Shown: positions 6,425-10,052 of the stretch, in pieces
Layout: each line of letters starts with the position of its first letter
How positions within the stretch are numbered: the first letter of the stretch is position 1
Assembly: GCA_038241115.1 (NCBI GenBank)
Contig: JBBRGA010000128.1
Coordinates: 1-10,052, forward strand
Direction of reading: 5' to 3'
DNA length: 10,052 nt
Source of the DNA: JANYJJ01 sp038241115
Lineage (GTDB): Bacteria > Pseudomonadota > Gammaproteobacteria > Burkholderiales > Burkholderiaceae_C
The notes under the pieces: model-generated
What the model saw: only the letters and a program-made list of their open reading frames with translations
Databases searched by the model: none
What the model was told of the DNA's origin: nothing
Program-made: the position numbers and the translations under genes

Positions 6425-6900
6425 GCCTGCAATACCTGCTCGACACGAACATTGCCAGCTGCTACCTGCGGCGCAGCTCAGTCGGGCTGGAAGAGCTCGT
6501 CAATCAGGGCCTGCTGCATCAGACCGTGGCCATCTCGGTGTTGACCCGCGCCGAACTGCGCTTCGGTCAAGCCGGCATGGCGGCTGACGACCGGCGGCGC
6601 AGCCTGATCGACCACTTTCTGCTGCAGTTGCCCAACCTGCCGTGGACGCTCCAGGCCGCCGACCGCTACGGCTTGCTGAAAGACGCACACCGGCGCGGTG
6701 GCACGCCCATAGGCGAGATTGACACGCAGATCGCCGCCCACGCGCTGGCCGAGGGGCTGACGCTGGTGACGCACAACAGCCGCCACTTCGAGCAGGTGCC
6801 CGGCCTGCCGATTGAAGACTGGATGGCCGAGTCGCCAGCCCCGGCCAAGCGCATGACCAAGACCAAGACCAGGACCAGGACCAAGCGCAAGGGACCATGA
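6421..6900 (+). CDS. vapC: VapC-type PIN-domain ribonuclease toxin with extended basic C-terminal tail
   Basis: VapC toxins cleave specific RNAs (tRNA or rRNA in studied cases) with a Mg-dependent PIN domain. The acidic residues are in place: Asp8 in LLDTN, Glu45 in TRAELRFG and Asp101 in GEIDTQIAAHA, with THNSRHF (117-123) near the last conserved position. The family ending, PGLPIEDW, is at 127-134, where most VapCs stop within a few residues. This one continues for about 25 more residues and ends in the basic tail KRMTKTKTRTRTKRKGP. The tail is encoded partly by a hexanucleotide repeat and may add RNA affinity, or may be translated former spacer DNA. The gene overlaps vapB by 4 bp at its start and the cyclase gene by 4 bp at its end, so it sits inside a tightly coupled operon. 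Confidence 0.92.
   Translation: MSLQYLLDTNIASCYLRRSSVGLEELVNQGLLHQTVAISVLTRAELRFGQAGMAADDRRRSLIDHFLLQLPNLPWTLQAADRYGLLKDAHRRGGTPIGEIDTQIAAHALAEGLTLVTHNSRHFEQVPGLPIEDWMAESPAPAKRMTKTKTRTRTKRKGP
6855..6884 (+). repeat. Hexanucleotide tandem repeat at the 3' end of vapC
   Basis: Five contiguous 6-bp units read GACCAA, GACCAA, GACCAG, GACCAG and GACCAA. In the vapC frame they encode alternating Thr with Lys or Arg. Unit changes keep the frame, so they would lengthen or shorten the basic tail and move neither the vapC stop frame nor the overlapping start of the next gene. Confidence 0.85.
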
Positions 6901-9900
6901 GTCACGAGCAAGCACAACTCGAAAGCGTCATTGCGACCCTGCAATCGAGCCGCGCCGCTTTGGGCGATGCGCTCGTTGATGCCGCGCTGGCGCCCTTGCT
7001 TGCGCGCCTGGCCGCGCTCAACGCGGAGCCTGATCCTTCCGCGCCGCCCCCGCCCACTGAACCCGCCCGCCTTCTGCGCCAGGTCAGCGTGCTGTTCCTC
7101 GACATCGTCGGCAGCACGCAGCTCATCCAGCTGCTCGACCCCGAAGAAGTGCAGGCCACGGTGGACGGCGCATTGGCCGCCTTCACCGCCATCGTGCAGC
7201 AACACGGCGGTGAGGTGCTGCGTTATGCCGGCGACAACCTGAAGGTGGCCTTCGGCGCTCACGACACCGCCGGCACCCGCGAAGACGACGCCGAACGCGC
7301 CGTGCACTGCGGCCTGGCGCTGCTGGCCGAGGCGGCGCGGCGGGGGAACGACATCCAACGCCAGCACGGCTTTGAAGGCTTCAACGCCCGCGTCGGCATT
7401 CACACCGGCGACGTGGTGCGCGGCGGCGGGGTAGAGAACGACAAGAGCCTCAGCGGCCTGACGGTGAACATCGCTGCGCGGCTGGAGCAGGCAGCGCCGG
7501 CGGCTGCGCTGCTCATCAGCGTCGACACCTATCGCCAGGTGCAGGGCCGCTTCGAGGTGCAGGCGCAACCGGCGCTGCAGGTCAAAGGCCTGCCGGAGCC
7601 GCTGCGGACCTTTTTGGTGCGGGGTGCGCGCGAAAGGCAGGTGCGTGGGCCGCGCCTAGGCGTGGAAGGCACGGCCAGTGCTTTGGTCGGGCGCGACGCC
7701 GAGCTGACGCACCTGCGTGAACTGACGGCGCGGGTCTTGACCCAGGGCGGCCTCGGCACCGCCACGTTGGTGGGCGAGGCGGGGCTGGGCAAGAGCCGGC
7801 TGTTGGCCGAAGTGCTGGCCGATGTGCGGGCCGAGGGACTGCCGTCGGCGCGCCCCGCCGTGCTTTGGACCGCCAGCAGCCACCCCCAGGGCCTGAACCA
7901 ACCGTGCGGCCTGCTGCGCGATCTGCTGTTCTGGCACCACGACGTGAAGGACAGCGACACGCAGGCGCAAGCGCATGAGAAGTTCGCAGCGGCGCTGGCG
8001 CCGATCTTCGGCGCGACAGCCGACGAGCAAACGGCGCTGCTGGGCCAGCTGATCGGCCTGGACTACAGCGCCAGCCCCTTCATTGCCGGCATCCTGCGGG
8101 ACGGCAAGCAACTGCGCGCCCGGGGATTCCATGCCTGGGTCGAGTACCTGCGCCTGCAGGCCGCGCAGCAGCCCCTGGTGCTGGTGCTGGACGACCTGCA
8201 GTGGGCTGACGACGAATCGCTGAGCGCGATCGACCATCTGGTGGCCGTGTCTGCCGCGCTGCCGATCATGCTTCCGATCGTGCTGCTGTGCGGTGCCCGG
8301 CCCGAGCTGCGGCAGCGCCGGCCCGACTGGGGTGCGGCGTGGCCCACGCACCAGACCTTGACACTCGCGCCGCTGGCCACTGAGGCCAGTGACGCGCTGG
8401 CCCAGGCCCTGCTGCAGCGCATGGCAGAGCCGTCGCCGCAGCTGCAAGCGCTGCTGTCCAGCCAGGCTGCTGGCAACCCGTACTACATGGAAGCACTGCT
8501 GCAGGTGCTGGTGGACCGGGGCGTCATTCAGACGGAAGGCGAACGCTGGCAGGTGCAAGAGGACCGGCTGCAGAACCTCCAAGTGCCGCCCACGCTGGTG
8601 GGCGTGCTGCAAGCCACGCTGGACGCGCTGGCAGCCGGCGAGCGGCAAAGCCTGCAGCAGGCCAGCGTGGTTGGCGCGCAGTTCTGGGACGAGGCCCTGG
8701 CCGCGATCAACCCGCAGGCGCCAGCGCACCTGCCCGCGCTCGCCCGGCGCGAGCTGGCCTTGGCGCAGCTGCAAAGCGCGTTCGACCAGACAAAGGAGTA
8801 CGCCTTCCGCCACCACCTGCTGCACCAGGTGACTTACGGCACCGTGCTGAAGCCCGACAAGCGCGAAGGCCACCACCGCGCGGCGCTGTGGCTGCAGGCC
8901 CGCAGTGCTGGGCGCGAGGCAGAAATGGCCAGCCAGATGGCCGAGCACTTCGAGCGTGCGGGTGTCACCGACCGCGCCATCCACTACTGGACGCTGGCCG
9001 CAGAAGATGCGTCGCGACGCCAGGCCGACACGGCTGCGCTGGCCCATGCCGAGCGCGCCCTGGTGCTGGATGACGGCACCGACCTGCAGCGTCAGGTCCG
9101 CATCTACCGTGTCCGCACAAATGTGACTGAGCGCCGTGGCGACGCCGCTGCGACTGACCTCGAGATCGCCGAACTGATGCGCCTTGTCGAGCGGCTGGAC
9201 GACGACCTGTTGCGCCTGGAGGTGGCCAAACATCAGATGTGGCGCTACTTCCAAGACGGCCAGTTCGAGGCCGTACTGGCGCTGGGCACGGAGCGAATTG
9301 CGCGAGCCGCAGGTCGCTCGCCGGAGGCGGAAGCGGCCGTACGCGGCAGGATGCTGGCTGCGCTGATCCGTTTAGGCCGCACCGACGAGGCGCTGGCCTA
9401 TGGTCGAGAAGGGCTGGCGTTTGCGCAGGCCACTGGCAATTTGAGCGCCGCGGGTGCACTCAGCAACAATCTGGGCGTCATGCAACTGGAATCCCACGGT
9501 GAGGGGCTGGGGCAAGCCCACTTCCAACGTTCGCTGGAAGCCTACATCGCGGCTGGCGACCGGCACGGCGCCATCACCGCACGGGTCAATCTGGCCACGC
9601 GTGAAGGGCAGATTGGAAACTTCACGGTCTCGCGCGACCTGCACTTGCGCAATTTGCAAGATTGCCAAGAGACTGGCAATCGCAGCAGGGAAGCCATGGT
9701 TTGCGCCAACCTCTCGCATGTGCTTTACCAGTTGGGCGATCTCAGCGGCGCCGAAGCCAGTGCACTGCGGGGTTTGCGCGTCGCGGAAGTCACCGGCGAC
9801 CGCTGGGCAGAGGCCTATGCGGCCAGCGGCGCCCACCTGGCGGCGTATGCGCAGGGCCGGTTTCCAGAGGCCCTGGCGTATGGGCAGCGCGCACACCAGG

Positions 9901-10052
9901 CGTTTGCCGACTACAGCGCGCGGGAGGAAGCCCAGACCTACCGCAGCGCGGTGGCCTCTACCCTGCAGGCCATGGGCCAGCATCCCGCCGCAAAGGCCGA
10001 AGCCGAAGCCGTGCTGGCAGAGGTCGCCGAACATGGCGGGTGGGGCGAAGTC
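6897..10052 (+). CDS. Class III nucleotide cyclase - AAA/STAND ATPase - TPR protein (partial, 3' end outside window)
   Basis: The frame from ATG 6897 is open to the last base: 1052 codons, no stop. Residues 1-40 look helical and are followed by a Pro-rich linker (44-57). The class III cyclase domain is about 62-245. Metal aspartates are Asp69 (FLDIVGST) and Asp113 (YAGDN), and transition-state residues are Asn191 and Arg195 (VNIAARLE). The purine-recognition Lys is Arg109 here, and the Asp/Thr partner position is Ser184, so activity and base choice are uncertain. The ATPase domain (about 262-540) has Walker A GEAGLGKS at 293-300, Walker B with DDLQWAD at 432-438 and GNPYYMEALL at 526-535, typical of cyclase-linked AAA/STAND modules. 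From about residue 670 onward helical TPR-like repeats follow, probably a ligand- or partner-sensing surface. No membrane segment or signal peptide is seen. The start was chosen for its 4-bp overlap with vapC; a purine-rich AAGGGA lies just before it at short spacing. The family often reaches 1,100-1,300 residues, so most of the protein is present. Confidence 0.92.
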   Translation, partial: MSHEQAQLESVIATLQSSRAALGDALVDAALAPLLARLAALNAEPDPSAPPPPTEPARLLRQVSVLFLDIVGSTQLIQLLDPEEVQATVDGALAAFTAIVQQHGGEVLRYAGDNLKVAFGAHDTAGTREDDAERAVHCGLALLAEAARRGNDIQRQHGFEGFNARVGIHTGDVVRGGGVENDKSLSGLTVNIAARLEQAAPAAALLISVDTYRQVQGRFEVQAQPALQVKGLPEPLRTFLVRGARERQVRGPRLGVEGTASALVGRDAELTHLRELTARVLTQGGLGTATLVGEAGLGKSRLLAEVLADVRAEGLPSARPAVLWTASSHPQGLNQPCGLLRDLLFWHHDVKDSDTQAQAHEKFAAALAPIFGATADEQTALLGQLIGLDYSASPFIAGILRDGKQLRARGFHAWVEYLRLQAAQQPLVLVLDDLQWADDESLSAIDHLVAVSAALPIMLPIVLLCGARPELRQRRPDWGAAWPTHQTLTLAPLATEASDALAQALLQRMAEPSPQLQALLSSQAAGNPYYMEALLQVLVDRGVIQTEGERWQVQEDRLQNLQVPPTLVGVLQATLDALAAGERQSLQQASVVGAQFWDEALAAINPQAPAHLPALARRELALAQLQSAFDQTKEYAFRHHLLHQVTYGTVLKPDKREGHHRAALWLQARSAGREAEMASQMAEHFERAGVTDRAIHYWTLAAEDASRRQADTAALAHAERALVLDDGTDLQRQVRIYRVRTNVTERRGDAAATDLEIAELMRLVERLDDDLLRLEVAKHQMWRYFQDGQFEAVLALGTERIARAAGRSPEAEAAVRGRMLAALIRLGRTDEALAYGREGLAFAQATGNLSAAGALSNNLGVMQLESHGEGLGQAHFQRSLEAYIAAGDRHGAITARVNLATREGQIGNFTVSRDLHLRNLQDCQETGNRSREAMVCANLSHVLYQLGDLSGAEASALRGLRVAEVTGDRWAEAYAASGAHLAAYAQGRFPEALAYGQRAHQAFADYSAREEAQTYRSAVASTLQAMGQHPAAKAEAEAVLAEVAEHGGWGEV

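Noticed and set aside
6666..7568. Minus-strand open frame of 300 codons across the vapC/cyclase junction
   Set aside because: It is antisense to two well-supported genes and has no recognisable motif.
7656..9254. Long antisense open frame (532 codons) inside the cyclase/ATPase gene
   Set aside because: Its product is rich in Gln, Arg, His and Leu with no recognisable domain, whereas the plus-strand frame has clear Walker A/B and cyclase motifs. Such shadows are expected in GC-rich genes.

Overview
The window is very GC-rich with strong G/C third-position bias. Its gene content is mainly signal transduction: a c-di-GMP phosphodiesterase, a Ser/Thr kinase with an HDOD domain, a GNAT acetyltransferase, a VapBC toxin-antitoxin pair and an ATPase-fused class III cyclase. 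This suits a betaproteobacterium of the Burkholderiales (Rubrivivax/Leptothrix/Comamonadaceae-like). That placement is inference from composition and domain content; no marker gene is present.

Layout. 1-87 (+) is the tail of an unidentified gene. 146-2443 (+) encodes a membrane-anchored EAL phosphodiesterase with a CSS-type periplasmic sensor region and, after a repeat linker, two tandem DEP domains. It converges on 2526-4994 (-), a soluble Ser/Thr kinase-HDOD-GAF protein; the 82-bp gap between them holds two hairpins. Upstream of the kinase on the same strand is a PatZ-like GNAT acetyltransferase (5171-5863, -). A 303-bp divergent intergenic region (5864-6166) contains a perfect 14-bp palindrome and, at its right end, a 10-bp inverted repeat that is a good candidate VapB operator. 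Then follow vapB (6167-6424, +), vapC (6421-6900, +) and a large open frame (6897 to past the window end, +) encoding a class III nucleotide cyclase-AAA/STAND ATPase-TPR protein of more than 1052 residues.

Working together. The last three genes are joined by two successive ATGA stop/start overlaps, so they look like one translationally coupled operon behind the VapB operator. A toxin-antitoxin pair coupled in this way to a cyclase/ATPase sensor is the most unusual feature here. The cyclase also has a non-canonical purine-recognition position (Arg109 where Lys is usual), and VapC carries an extra basic tail encoded by a hexanucleotide repeat. The other genes add c-di-GMP turnover, protein phosphorylation and probably protein acetylation, but nothing in the sequence proves that they act in one pathway. 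No RNA genes, CRISPR arrays, insertion sequences or attachment sites were seen.
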